Of a stretch of DNA of 64,000 bases, positions 25,451 through 33,411 are shown piece by piece. Origin of the DNA: Phytomonospora sp040655735 (GTDB taxonomy: Bacteria; Actinomycetota; Actinomycetes; Mycobacteriales; Micromonosporaceae); contig NZ_JBFAKK010000001.1 in assembly GCF_040655735.1 (NCBI RefSeq), positions 310,001-374,000 on the forward strand, given 5' to 3'. Each line of letters opens with the position of its first letter. Positions within the stretch are counted from its first letter, which is position 1. The notes under the pieces were generated by a model that worked only from the letters and a program-made list of their open reading frames with translations, was not told the DNA's origin and searched no databases. A program made the position numbers and the translations under genes.

Positions 25451-26992
25451 TCACCCGAACCATCGCTCGACGGCCGCGCGCAAGGCCTTCAACTCGGCCT
25501 CGCCGGGACGTGGCGACGACGACGCCCACGCCACATAGGAGTCGGGCCGAACGAGCATCGCCGTGAAAGCCTGCCCGCCGACGGCTCCGCCGGCGACCAC
25601 CTCGACGCGCCCGTCCGCCGACGCCATCGCGGCCGCGGCCGATCCGTCCTCGGTCAGGTCGATCAGCAGGGGCCGCCCGGTGGCGCTGTGCTCGGCCGGT
25701 CGGGCCGTCCCGCCGGATGCAGGTGGCTCCAGGTCCGGCGCGAAGGTCCCGACGAGCGGATGCGCGCCCTCGTCGCCCATGTCGTAGCGGACGTCGGCCC
25801 CGGCGGTGAGCTCGGCGAGGCGGCGGACGGTCCCCGGGTCGGTCAGCAGTTCGCCGAAGAGTTCGCGAAGCCCGGTCACCTCGGCGCCCGGCGCGATGAG
25901 CGCCGACTGCGCCCGCGCGTTCATCACCATGCGCCCGGCCGCCCGCCGCCGCTCGGGCTCGTAGGTGTCCAGCAGGCCCGCCGGCGCGGTTCCGCCGACG
26001 GCCGCGGCGAGCTTCCAGCCGAGATTGACCGCGTCCTGCAGACCGAGGTTGAGGCCCGGGCCGCCACCGGAGGCGAAGATGTGGGCGGCGTCGCCGATCA
26101 GGAACACACGACCGTCACGGAAGCGCTCGGCAAGGCGCGTGTTGCCGCCGTGCAGACGGCGCAGCGCATGCGGTCCCGCGCCCTCCGGCGGGCCGATCGG
26201 CACGTCGGCGCCGAGCACTCGCCCCACGCTCGCCCGCAGCTCGCCGAGGGTCATCGGATCCTCGCCGCCGGGGCCGTCCCACTCGGTGGTGGAGATCAGC
26301 GGGGGGTGGCCCGGAAGCGGCGCGTAGGAGAAGCCGCCGCGCTCGGTCCGGTGCGGCAGGAACGGCCGGACCGGACCGTGGCCGGGCACGTTCAAGGCGC
26401 CCGAGGCCGCGTCGATCCAGTCGGCGGGCAGGCTCACGTGCGCCGAGCGCAGAGTCGAGCGATCGTGCGTGACCCCCGGGAACCCGATGCCGGACAACTT
26501 GCGCGTGACACTGTGCGCCCCGTCGGCGCCGACCAGGTACCGCGCACGCAGCCGGTAGCCTCCTTCCGGACCGTCCACATCGACGCTCACCGCGCCGGCG
26601 TCCTGAGCGAGACCGGTGACCCGATGCCCGCGCCGGATCTCGGCCCCGAGTTCGAGGGCGCGCTCCTCCAGCACCTCGACGATCCGCCGCTGCGGCACCG
26701 CGAGCCCGAACAGCGGGCTCTCGTCGAGCAGACTCAGATCGAGACCCAGTGCCCCGAACATGAAGTACGCCGAGTTCGCCCTCGGCGGACGCGGGCCACC
26801 ACCGAGGCGCTCATGGAGGCCGCGGCGGTCGATCAGCCGGACCACCTGACCGAGCAGCCCGTTCGCCTTCGGTTCGGCGCTCGGTTCGGTGAGCTCCTCC
26901 AGCACCATCGGGCGAACCCCGGCCAGACCCAACTCGCAGGCCAGCATCAGGCCGTTCGGCCCGCCTCCGGAGATGACGACGTCGACGGTCAT
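25451..26992 (-). CDS. FAD-dependent aromatic monooxygenase (PheA/TfdB type)
   Basis: This flavoprotein hydroxylase has 513 residues. The FAD-binding GxGxxG variant is ISGGGPNGLMLACELG at the N-terminus, YLVGADGAHSVTRK is the DG motif (about residue 155), and LIGDAAHIFASGGGPGLNLGLQD is the GD motif (about residue 280). The C-terminal third is a thioredoxin-like domain common in phenol and polyketide hydroxylases. GAGAGGAG precedes the ATG. It lies 79 bases downstream of a TetR gene on the same strand, so it is probably the repressor's target. The substrate is likely an aromatic compound or antibiotic. Confidence 0.85.
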   Translation of the reverse strand: MTVDVVISGGGPNGLMLACELGLAGVRPMVLEELTEPSAEPKANGLLGQVVRLIDRRGLHERLGGGPRPPRANSAYFMFGALGLDLSLLDESPLFGLAVPQRRIVEVLEERALELGAEIRRGHRVTGLAQDAGAVSVDVDGPEGGYRLRARYLVGADGAHSVTRKLSGIGFPGVTHDRSTLRSAHVSLPADWIDAASGALNVPGHGPVRPFLPHRTERGGFSYAPLPGHPPLISTTEWDGPGGEDPMTLGELRASVGRVLGADVPIGPPEGAGPHALRRLHGGNTRLAERFRDGRVFLIGDAAHIFASGGGPGLNLGLQDAVNLGWKLAAAVGGTAPAGLLDTYEPERRRAAGRMVMNARAQSALIAPGAEVTGLRELFGELLTDPGTVRRLAELTAGADVRYDMGDEGAHPLVGTFAPDLEPPASGGTARPAEHSATGRPLLIDLTEDGSAAAAMASADGRVEVVAGGAVGGQAFTAMLVRPDSYVAWASSSPRPGEAELKALRAAVERWFG

Positions 26993-27071
26993 GGTCTGCT
27001 CCTCTCACTGAAAATGGGCACGACGGGGCAGCCCGGCGACCACGCCGGGCTGACTCGCCGAAGATGATGGG

Positions 27072-27701
27072 TTAGGGGACCGGAAGGCCCGAGGTAACGG
27101 CGGCGAACACCTCGCGCAGCAGCGTTTCGAGCGGCATGGAGGCATCGGCGCGCAGGCAGTGCTCGACCGCGACCGCGCTCGCCGCGCCGACCACGGAGGC
27201 GACCAGTCTCGGGTACACGTCCCGCGACGCGTCGAGGCCGGTGCGCTCGGCGATCGCCAGGGCCAGCTCCTCCTGCGCGGCGGCGTTGGCCTTGAGGACC
27301 TCGCCGTGCAGGGCGGGTTCGCTCAGCACCAGTAGCAGTGCCTCGCGCCAGCGACGGTCCTCCGGGCTGGGCGTGCCGTCTGGGACGTCCGGCGCGAACT
27401 GGGACCGCACCGCGATCACGATGGCGTCCCACAGGGGCTCGCCCGCCGGGCGTGCCCGCAGTTCGTCGGCGATGCGCATGGCACGGTCGAGGTGGCCGGC
27501 GGCGATCGCCTCGGCCTTGCCCGAGAAGTAGTTGCGGAAGGTCCGCGCCGAGACGTCGGCGGCCGCCGCGATCTCATCGACCGTCACGTTGTCCCATCCG
27601 CGTTCGACGCACAGCCGGATCGTGGCCCGGCTCAAGGCCAGGCGGGTCTCCCGCTTCTTGCGCTCGCGCAGGCCGGTGGCCTCGCCGTCGTCGGTCGCCA
27701 T
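27072..27701 (-). CDS. TetR-family regulator
   Basis: This repressor has 209 residues. The N-terminal helix-turn-helix segment is VDEIAAAADVSARTFRNYFSGKAEAI (motif near residues 41-66), followed by a helical ligand domain. It heads the presumed TetR-monooxygenase operon. Imperfect palindromes at 27714-27735 just upstream of its start are good candidates for its own operator, so it probably represses itself and the monooxygenase. The effector is unknown. Confidence 0.88.
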   Translation of the reverse strand: MATDDGEATGLRERKKRETRLALSRATIRLCVERGWDNVTVDEIAAAADVSARTFRNYFSGKAEAIAAGHLDRAMRIADELRARPAGEPLWDAIVIAVRSQFAPDVPDGTPSPEDRRWREALLLVLSEPALHGEVLKANAAAQEELALAIAERTGLDASRDVYPRLVASVVGAASAVAVEHCLRADASMPLETLLREVFAAVTSGLPVP

Positions 27702-27713
27702 GACACCAACGTA

Positions 27714-27735
27714 GCAAAGCTTGCCAATATTGCAA
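27714..27735. promoter_or_regulatory. Candidate TetR operator
   Basis: GCAAAGCTTGC (27714-27724) overlaps the imperfect palindrome TTGCCAATATTGCAA (27721-27735). This is an AT-rich island just upstream of the TetR start in otherwise GC-rich DNA, the usual position for autoregulation. Confidence 0.5.
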
Positions 27736-27757
27736 ACTTGCCAGAATGGAAAGTTTT

Positions 27758-28083
27758 TGGATCTCGATGGGCGCGGGCATCGCCGTCGACACCGCCTTGG
27801 AGTACCCCGAGCTGGTCACCGCCGTGGTCGTCACGGGCGCCGGCACCAGCGGCCGTACTTCGCCGATACACGGCTGACGGAGCGCGCCGCCGGGATCGAG
27901 GTGCCGGTGCTCGCCGTCCACGGAGTCGCGGACTCCGCCGATCACATCGGCACGGCCGAACGGCTCGTGGAGACCGTCGCCGACGGCCGTTCGGTCTTCG
28001 TTGAGGACGCCGCGCACTACCCGAACATGGAGCGCCCGCAGACCTACGACGAGACCCTGGCCGCCTTCCTCAAGGGACTGTGA
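27758..28083 (+). pseudogene. Degraded alpha/beta hydrolase
   Basis: Two pieces of an alpha/beta hydrolase lie in different frames. The first reads ISMGAGIAVDTALEYPELV and then VVVTGAGT. It resembles the region around the nucleophile Ser but lacks the preceding Gly of GxSxG and everything before it, and it hits TGA at about 27876. The second, in another frame from about 27862, reads ADTRLTERAAGIEVPVLAV, then HGVADSADH and EDAAHYPNMERP, the Asp and His ends of the triad, stopping at 28083. The central cap region between them is missing. It cannot encode an active enzyme. Confidence 0.75.
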
Positions 28084-28087
28084 CGGC

Positions 28088-28561
28088 TCAGGGCAGCCGT
28101 ACGGTCAGGCGCGAGTCGTGAGCGGGCCCCAACTCGGGATCGCCGCCCCTGATCAGGATCGAGTGCTCCAGTACGGTCGCGCGGTAGAGGCGGAACAAGG
28201 CCGGTGCGCGCAGCTCCTCGGGGCCGAAGCGCCTGCCCTCGGGCAGTTTCGCGTTGAAGAGGCCGACGGCCGCCGCCAGCTCGCCGTCCGGCACGGGCGC
28301 GGCTTCGGCGGACATGTAGACCGCCTCCGCCGTGCCGATCGCGCACCGGGAGTCGAAGATGGTGATGGCCACTCGCGGGCGGACCGCGATGTTGCGCGAG
28401 TGGAGTGTCTCGGGTGAGGACACCCAGTAGAAGTCGTGGTGGCCGTCGGGGGTGTAGAAGACCGGGCTGACCCACGGCTCGCCCGCGGCGTCGGCGGTTC
28501 CCAGCGCCATGTACGTGTTCTGGGCGATCAGTTCGCGCGCGATGTCGGCGTGCTTCGACAC
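28088..28561 (-). CDS. Pyridoxamine-5'-phosphate-oxidase-like flavin/F420-binding protein
   Basis: This split-barrel protein has 157 residues. The start is GTG (complement 28559-28561), preceded by GGGAGGAG. MALGTADAAGEPWVSPVFYTPDG and the FYWVSSPETLHSRNIAVRPRVAI strand pair (cited as motifs) are typical of the PPOX general stress group, which binds FMN, FAD or F420. The role could be reduction of a small metabolite; no partner is evident. The gene is convergent with the hydrolase remnant, with only 4 bases between stops. Confidence 0.8.
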   Translation of the reverse strand: MSKHADIARELIAQNTYMALGTADAAGEPWVSPVFYTPDGHHDFYWVSSPETLHSRNIAVRPRVAITIFDSRCAIGTAEAVYMSAEAAPVPDGELAAAVGLFNAKLPEGRRFGPEELRAPALFRLYRATVLEHSILIRGGDPELGPAHDSRLTVRLP

Positions 28562-28617
28562 GGCCGGACTCCTCCCGTGGATGCCAGTGCGGACACGCGA
28601 ACCGTATCGCGTGGACC

Positions 28618-29268
28618 CTATTCCGGTGGCGCGGTCAGCTGGGCGTACCGGGCGGCAAGGCCGTGGAGGAGCGCGTCGAGGCCGATCTCGAAGGCGCTGT
28701 CGTCGACGCGCTCGCGAGCCTCGGCGAGCAGGTGCGCCTGGTCGAGGTGCGGATAGGCGCCGTTGTAGAGGCCCGCGTCGTCGGGGAAGGCCGCCGCGAA
28801 GGATCCGAGCGCCGAACCGGTGACGAAGTAGCGCATGATGGCGCCGACCCGGGTCGCCTGCCCGTTGGGCCAGCCGGTGGCGACGAGTCCGCCGAAGACG
28901 GCGTCGGCGATGCGCAGGGCGTTCGGCCGGCGTCCGAATCCGACGGCCAGCGCGGGCACGATGTTGGGGTGCGCCGCGAGCGCGCGGCGGTAGGAGCGCG
29001 CCCACTCGCGCAGGGCGCCGGGCCAGTCGCCCCGGTCGCCGAGACCGGCGAAGGCGCTGATGTCCACTTCGGACAGCACGGTGTCGACGGCGGCGTCGAT
29101 GATCTCGTCCTTGGTGCCGAAATGGTTGTAGAGGGCCGGTCCGCTCACTTTGAGGCCCGTCGCCAGGCGCCGGGTGGAGACGGCGTCGAGGCCTTCGGCG
29201 TCGATGAGGGCGAGCGCCTCGGTGACGATGAGGTCGCGGCTGAGCAGCGGCCGGCGGGGTCGGCCCAC
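28618..29268 (-). CDS. TetR-family regulator divergent from fatty-acid genes
   Basis: This repressor has 216 residues. Its helix-turn-helix is STRRLATGLKVSGPALYNHF (near residues 31-50) and the C-terminal half resembles the TetR_C tetracycline-repressor-like effector domain. It is divergent from an acyl-CoA dehydrogenase and acyl-CoA ligase pair. The 239-base gap carries a perfect 19-bp palindrome at 29354-29372. An acyl-CoA or related lipid ligand is plausible but not shown by the sequence. Confidence 0.88.
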   Translation of the reverse strand: MGRPRRPLLSRDLIVTEALALIDAEGLDAVSTRRLATGLKVSGPALYNHFGTKDEIIDAAVDTVLSEVDISAFAGLGDRGDWPGALREWARSYRRALAAHPNIVPALAVGFGRRPNALRIADAVFGGLVATGWPNGQATRVGAIMRYFVTGSALGSFAAAFPDDAGLYNGAYPHLDQAHLLAEARERVDDSAFEIGLDALLHGLAARYAQLTAPPE

Positions 29269-29353
29269 GGCAGGCTCCTCTCGCGATCACGGGTTCGGAC
29301 GGCTCATCCTGCCATCGGGTCTTCCCAGGACCGCCGTCGAGGACTAGCATCCG

Positions 29354-29372
29354 AAATTAGCACTGCTAATTT
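29354..29372. promoter_or_regulatory. Perfect 19-bp TetR operator
   Basis: AAATTAGCACTGCTAATTT is a perfect 9+1+9 palindrome in an AT-rich patch between the divergent TetR gene (start 29268) and the acyl-CoA dehydrogenase gene (start 29508). It is the strongest operator candidate for that TetR protein. Confidence 0.7.
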
Positions 29373-29507
29373 TAGCCTCCCTGCGACGGTGGGCTCGATG
29401 CCGCGCGGCTCCGCCGTGCCCTCGGCCCCGATGACCCTGGCCGCGTTTCCAGCGGCCGCACCCGCGCCGGCGCAGCCGCCGGCGCCGCCCGAAGGAGCTT
29501 TGCGACC

Positions 29508-30677
29508 GTGGACTTCTCCCTCACATTCGAGCAGCGCGCGATCCGCGACACCGTCCGCGACTTCGTCAACAAGGAGGTCCGGCCGCTCGAAGCCGAAGTG
29601 CTGCGCCGGGAGCGGCGGCACGAGCCCGGTCTCGAACCCGGTGAGCTGCGCGAACTCCAGCTCAAGGCGAAGGAGTTCGGCTTCTGGGGTCTGGCCACGC
29701 CCGAGGAGTACGGCGGGATGGAGCTGCCGGCGATCACGCAGTCGCTGATCTTCACCGAGCTCGGCCGCACCTTCGTGCCCTTCGTGTTCGGCGGCGACGC
29801 CGACAACATCCTGTTCTACGCCGACGAGCGGCAGAAGCGCGAGTACCTGCTGCCGACGATCGCCGGCGAGCGGCGCTCCTGCTTCGCGATCACCGAGCCG
29901 GGCGCCGGCTCCGACGCCGCCAACATCAAGCTTTCGGCGCGTCGCGACGGCGGCGACTGGATCCTCAAGGGCGAGAAGACCTTCATCACCGGCGGCAACG
30001 AGGCCGACTTCGCCATCGTCATCGCCGTCACCGACAAGGAGAAGGGCGCCCGCGAGGGCGCGACCGCCTTCCTCGTCGACCGCGACATGGGCTGGACCTC
30101 GGAGTTCATCCAGACCATGGGGGAGGGCGGCCCGGCCTCGCTGATCTTCGACGACGTCCGGGTGCCCGCCGAGAACATCCTCGGCGAGGTCGGGTCCGGC
30201 TTCAAGCTGGGCATGGAGTGGATCGGCAAGGGCCGGTACCTGATCCCCTCGACGGCACTGGGCATCGCCGAGCGCGCCCTCCAGATGGCCATCGAGCACG
30301 CTTTGAACCGCGAGACCTTCGGCAAGCCGATCGCGGTCAACCAGGCGATCCAGTGGATGATCGCCGACTCGGAGGTCGAGCTGGAGGCCGCGCGCCTGCT
30401 CATCCTGCGCGCGGCGTGGATCGTCGACCAGGGCGGCGATCCACGCCACGCCTCGGCGATGGCGAAGCTCTACGGGGCCGAGATGGTCAACAACGTCGTC
30501 GACCGCGTGATGCAGATCCACGGCGGCATGGGGTACACGCGCGAACTGCCGATCGAGCGCTGGTACCGGCAGGTCCGCCTGTTCCGGATCTTCGAGGGCA
30601 CCGACGAGATGCAGCGCCTGATCATCTCGCGCGACCTCCTGCGCGGTTACACCAAGCTCGGCCAGGAACCGAGCTAG
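29508..30677 (+). CDS. Acyl-CoA dehydrogenase
   Basis: This flavoprotein has 389 residues and introduces the alpha-beta double bond into an acyl-CoA. Family motifs are FAITEPGAGSDAANI (about residue 125) and the C-terminal MQIHGGMGYTRELPIERWYR. The catalytic Glu is probably in IFEGTDEMQ (about residue 365). The start is GTG after GAAGGAG. It shares a transcript with the acyl-CoA ligase 32 bases downstream. Chain length of the substrate cannot be told. Confidence 0.92.
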   Translation: MDFSLTFEQRAIRDTVRDFVNKEVRPLEAEVLRRERRHEPGLEPGELRELQLKAKEFGFWGLATPEEYGGMELPAITQSLIFTELGRTFVPFVFGGDADNILFYADERQKREYLLPTIAGERRSCFAITEPGAGSDAANIKLSARRDGGDWILKGEKTFITGGNEADFAIVIAVTDKEKGAREGATAFLVDRDMGWTSEFIQTMGEGGPASLIFDDVRVPAENILGEVGSGFKLGMEWIGKGRYLIPSTALGIAERALQMAIEHALNRETFGKPIAVNQAIQWMIADSEVELEAARLLILRAAWIVDQGGDPRHASAMAKLYGAEMVNNVVDRVMQIHGGMGYTRELPIERWYRQVRLFRIFEGTDEMQRLIISRDLLRGYTKLGQEPS

Positions 30678-30709
30678 CTCCGCTACCGCCCACAAAGGAG
30701 TCACCGCCC

Positions 30710-32242
30710 ATGGCCACCCTTTCCCTAGCCTCGATCCTCGCCGAGTCGGCGCTTCGCCGCCCCGGCCACACCGCCGTCATCGAAGGGGAGCGGCGCCTGT
30801 CCTACGCCGAGCTGTGGCTGCAGGCGCGCGGGCAGGCCGCGGCTCTGGCCGCCCTCGGCGTGCGGCCCGGTGACCGGGTCGCGCTCATGGCGCCCAACAC
30901 CGTCGAGTTCCCGCGCGCCTACTACGCGATCCTCGCCGCCGGCGCGGTCGTCGTCCCGATCCACCTGCTGATGGGGCCGGAGGAGACCGCGCACGTCCTG
31001 CGCGACAGCGGCGCGAAGCTCCTGCTGTGCCACGCGGCGGTCCTGGCCGGCGGCGCGCAGGCCGCGATCGCCGCCCGGGTCCGCCTGATGGCGATCGGGC
31101 CGCCGGCCAGCGCGCCGGGCGTCGACGGGCGGCTCGAAGACCTCGCCGAGACGACCCCGCCGCCGTCCACCCATGTCAGCCGCGCGCCGGACGACCCGGC
31201 CGTGGTGTTCTACACCAGCGGGACGACCGGGGTGCCCAAGGGCGCGGTGCTCACGCACCTCAACCTCGTCATGAACGCCACCGTGAACGCCTTCGACTGC
31301 CACGACGTCCGCCGCTGCGACGTGGCGCTCGGCGCGCTGCCGCTGTTCCACACCTACGGGCAGTCGGTCAGCATGAACGCGACCTTCCGCCTCGGCGCCA
31401 CGATGGTCCTGCTGCCGCGTTTCCAGGCAGCCGAGGCCATCGCGCTGATGATCAAGGAGGGTGTGACCATCTTCCACGGCGTGCCGACGATGTTCCACGC
31501 CCTCAGCGCGGCAGCCGAGGACGCCTCCGAGCTGCCGCGTCTGCGCCTGTGCATCTCGGGGGGAGCATCCTTGCCGGGACCGGTTCTCGAACGCTTCGAG
31601 AAGAGCTTCGGCACCGAGGTCTACGAGGGCTACGGCCTCTCGGAGACCTCGCCGACGGCGACGGTGAACCAGCCGGTCTTCGGCCGCCGTGTCGGCACGG
31701 TCGGCCATCCCGTCTGGGGCGTGGACGTCGAGATCGCCCGCGCGGATCTCGAGGAGGAGATCGAACTCCTGGCGGCGGGGGAACTCGGTGAGATCGTCAT
31801 CCGCGGCCACAACGTCTTCGCGGGCTACCTCGACCTGGCCGAGGCCACCGCGTCATCGCTTGTGGACGGCTGGTTTCGCACCGGGGACCTCGGCACCCGA
31901 GACGCCGACGGCTTCGTCGCCGTCGTCGACCGCAAGAAGGACATGGTCATCCGCGGCGGCTTCAACGTCTACCCGCGTGAAGTCGAGGACGTCCTGCTGC
32001 GCCACCCCGAGATCGCCGAGGTCGCCGTGATCGGCCTGCCCCACCCCGTCCACGGCGAGGAGATCTGCGCGGTGGTCGTCCCGGCGGGAGAAGAGCGTGA
32101 GGCCGAGACGCTGGTGGAATGGGCCCGCGACCGCCTGGGGCCCCTGCGATACCCCCGGCGCGTCGAGTTCGTCGACGAGCTCCCGCTGGGACCGAGCCTC
32201 AAGGTCCTCAAGCGCGAGCTGCGGGCGAGGTACAGCGGCTAG
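30710..32242 (+). CDS. Acyl-CoA synthetase (AMP-forming ligase)
   Basis: This enzyme of 510 residues activates a carboxylic acid to its CoA thioester. The P-loop-like YTSGTTGVPKGAVLTH lies near residue 165, YEGYGLSETSPT near 305, and WFRTGDLGTRDADGF near 385. The C-terminal swinging domain has the catalytic Lys in LKVLKREL. An AAAGGAG site precedes the ATG. With the upstream dehydrogenase it forms a small beta-oxidation module, presumably controlled by the divergent TetR protein. Confidence 0.92.
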   Translation: MATLSLASILAESALRRPGHTAVIEGERRLSYAELWLQARGQAAALAALGVRPGDRVALMAPNTVEFPRAYYAILAAGAVVVPIHLLMGPEETAHVLRDSGAKLLLCHAAVLAGGAQAAIAARVRLMAIGPPASAPGVDGRLEDLAETTPPPSTHVSRAPDDPAVVFYTSGTTGVPKGAVLTHLNLVMNATVNAFDCHDVRRCDVALGALPLFHTYGQSVSMNATFRLGATMVLLPRFQAAEAIALMIKEGVTIFHGVPTMFHALSAAAEDASELPRLRLCISGGASLPGPVLERFEKSFGTEVYEGYGLSETSPTATVNQPVFGRRVGTVGHPVWGVDVEIARADLEEEIELLAAGELGEIVIRGHNVFAGYLDLAEATASSLVDGWFRTGDLGTRDADGFVAVVDRKKDMVIRGGFNVYPREVEDVLLRHPEIAEVAVIGLPHPVHGEEICAVVVPAGEEREAETLVEWARDRLGPLRYPRRVEFVDELPLGPSLKVLKRELRARYSG

Positions 32243-32248
32243 CAGCGG

Positions 32249-32282
32249 GAGGTCGCCGCGCCTCGGCCCGCGCGGCGACCTC
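32249..32282 (+). terminator. 13-bp hairpin terminator after the acyl-CoA ligase gene
   Basis: GAGGTCGCCGCGC (32249-32261) and GCGCGGCGACCTC (32270-32282) form a perfect stem with an 8-base loop, 7 bases after the stop. Confidence 0.7.
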
Positions 32283-32311
32283 AGCACGACGCTCAGGCCG
32301 CGCGCGGGACC

Positions 32312-32323
32312 TAGACTGTGCCG
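32312..32323 (+). promoter_or_regulatory. TAGACT -10 box of a leaderless lacI gene
   Basis: TAGACT (32312-32317) lies six bases before ATG 32324. An in-frame GTG at 32318 would fall between the -10 and the start point, so the ATG is the better start. Confidence 0.55.
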
Positions 32324-33322
32324 ATGACCTCCGGCCGCCGCGACCTCACCGTCGCGCGGATCGCCGCGCTCGCCGGGGTTTCGGCGCCGACCGTCTCGCG
32401 CGTGGTCAACGGCCAGCCCGGCGTCGCGCCGGCGACCCGCGAACGCGTCGAGGAGGTCCTGCGCGAACAGGGCTACCGCCGTCCCGAGGTCGCGCCGGCC
32501 GCGGTCCTCGAACTCGTCTTCCACGCCCTGGAGAGCCAGTGGGCGCTGGAGATCATCCGGGGGGTCGAGCACGCCGCCCGCGCGCACGGCCTCGCCGTGC
32601 TGCTCACCGAGATGCAGGGCCGCCTCACCCCGGAGAAGGCCTGGACCGAGCAGATCCTGGCGCGCCGGCCGACCGGGGTGGTCGCCGTGTTCTCCGAACT
32701 CACCGTCGCCCAGCAGTCCCGGCTCGCCACGCAGGAGATACCCCTGGTCGTCGTCGATCCCACCGGGGAACCTCTGCACGAGACGCCATCGGTCGGCGCG
32801 ACGAACTGGACCGGGGGACTGTCGGCGACCCGGCACCTGCTCGGCCTCGGCCACCGCCGCATCGCCGCGGTCGGCGGCCCCGTCCGATGGCCGTGCTGCC
32901 GAGCCCGCCTCGACGGGCACCGCGCTGCCATGGACGCCGCCGGAGTGCCCGCCGAGCTGATCCGCGAGGAAGTCCTCTACGTCGAAGGCGGCCTGCGCGC
33001 CGCCCGCGAGCTGCTCGCCCTGCCCGAGCCGCCCTCGGCGATCGTGTGCGCCAACGACCTGCAGGCCATGGGCGTCTACCGGGCCGCTCGCGAGGCCGGC
33101 GTGCGCGTCCCCGAGGAGCTGAGCGTGGTCGGCTTCGACGATCTCGACTTCGCCGCCTGGGCCGGTCCTCCGCTGACCACCGTCCGGCAGCCGCTGTTTC
33201 GCATGGGCGCGACCGCTGTCGACCTCGTCGCCGAACTCGCGGCCGGCCGAAGGCCGGAGGAGCACCGTGTCGAGCTCGGCACGACCCTCGTGGTCCGGGA
33301 GAGCACCGGCCCCTTGCTCTGA
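32324..33322 (+). CDS. LacI-family regulator upstream of the secreted esterase
   Basis: This repressor has 332 residues. Its helix-turn-helix is RIAALAGVSAPTVSRVVNGQ (about residues 11-30) and the effector domain contains GFDDLDFAAWAGPPLTTVRQP. A leaderless start at ATG 32324 is preferred. Its stop codon lies immediately before the first of two GAAACATTTC boxes in front of the esterase gene, which makes that gene the likely target. Those boxes resemble the GAAAnTTTC sites near 2.3-2.5 kb, so it could also control the xylooligosaccharide genes; this is inference. Confidence 0.85.
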   Translation: MTSGRRDLTVARIAALAGVSAPTVSRVVNGQPGVAPATRERVEEVLREQGYRRPEVAPAAVLELVFHALESQWALEIIRGVEHAARAHGLAVLLTEMQGRLTPEKAWTEQILARRPTGVVAVFSELTVAQQSRLATQEIPLVVVDPTGEPLHETPSVGATNWTGGLSATRHLLGLGHRRIAAVGGPVRWPCCRARLDGHRAAMDAAGVPAELIREEVLYVEGGLRAARELLALPEPPSAIVCANDLQAMGVYRAAREAGVRVPEELSVVGFDDLDFAAWAGPPLTTVRQPLFRMGATAVDLVAELAAGRRPEEHRVELGTTLVVRESTGPLL

Positions 33323-33354
33323 GAAACATTTCAGAGGATGATGTGAAACATTTC
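33323..33354 (+). promoter_or_regulatory. Tandem GAAACATTTC operators
   Basis: Two identical 10-base boxes (33323-33332 and 33345-33354) lie 22 bases apart, two turns of the helix, between the LacI gene and the esterase gene. Each is GAAA and TTTC around CA. Spacing and identity suggest cooperative binding of two dimers. Confidence 0.65.
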
Positions 33355-33411
33355 CATCCGGTTCCCCGTGCCGGACGTGTTGGGCGTCCCGGCCGACCGA
33401 CGGGAGTCACC

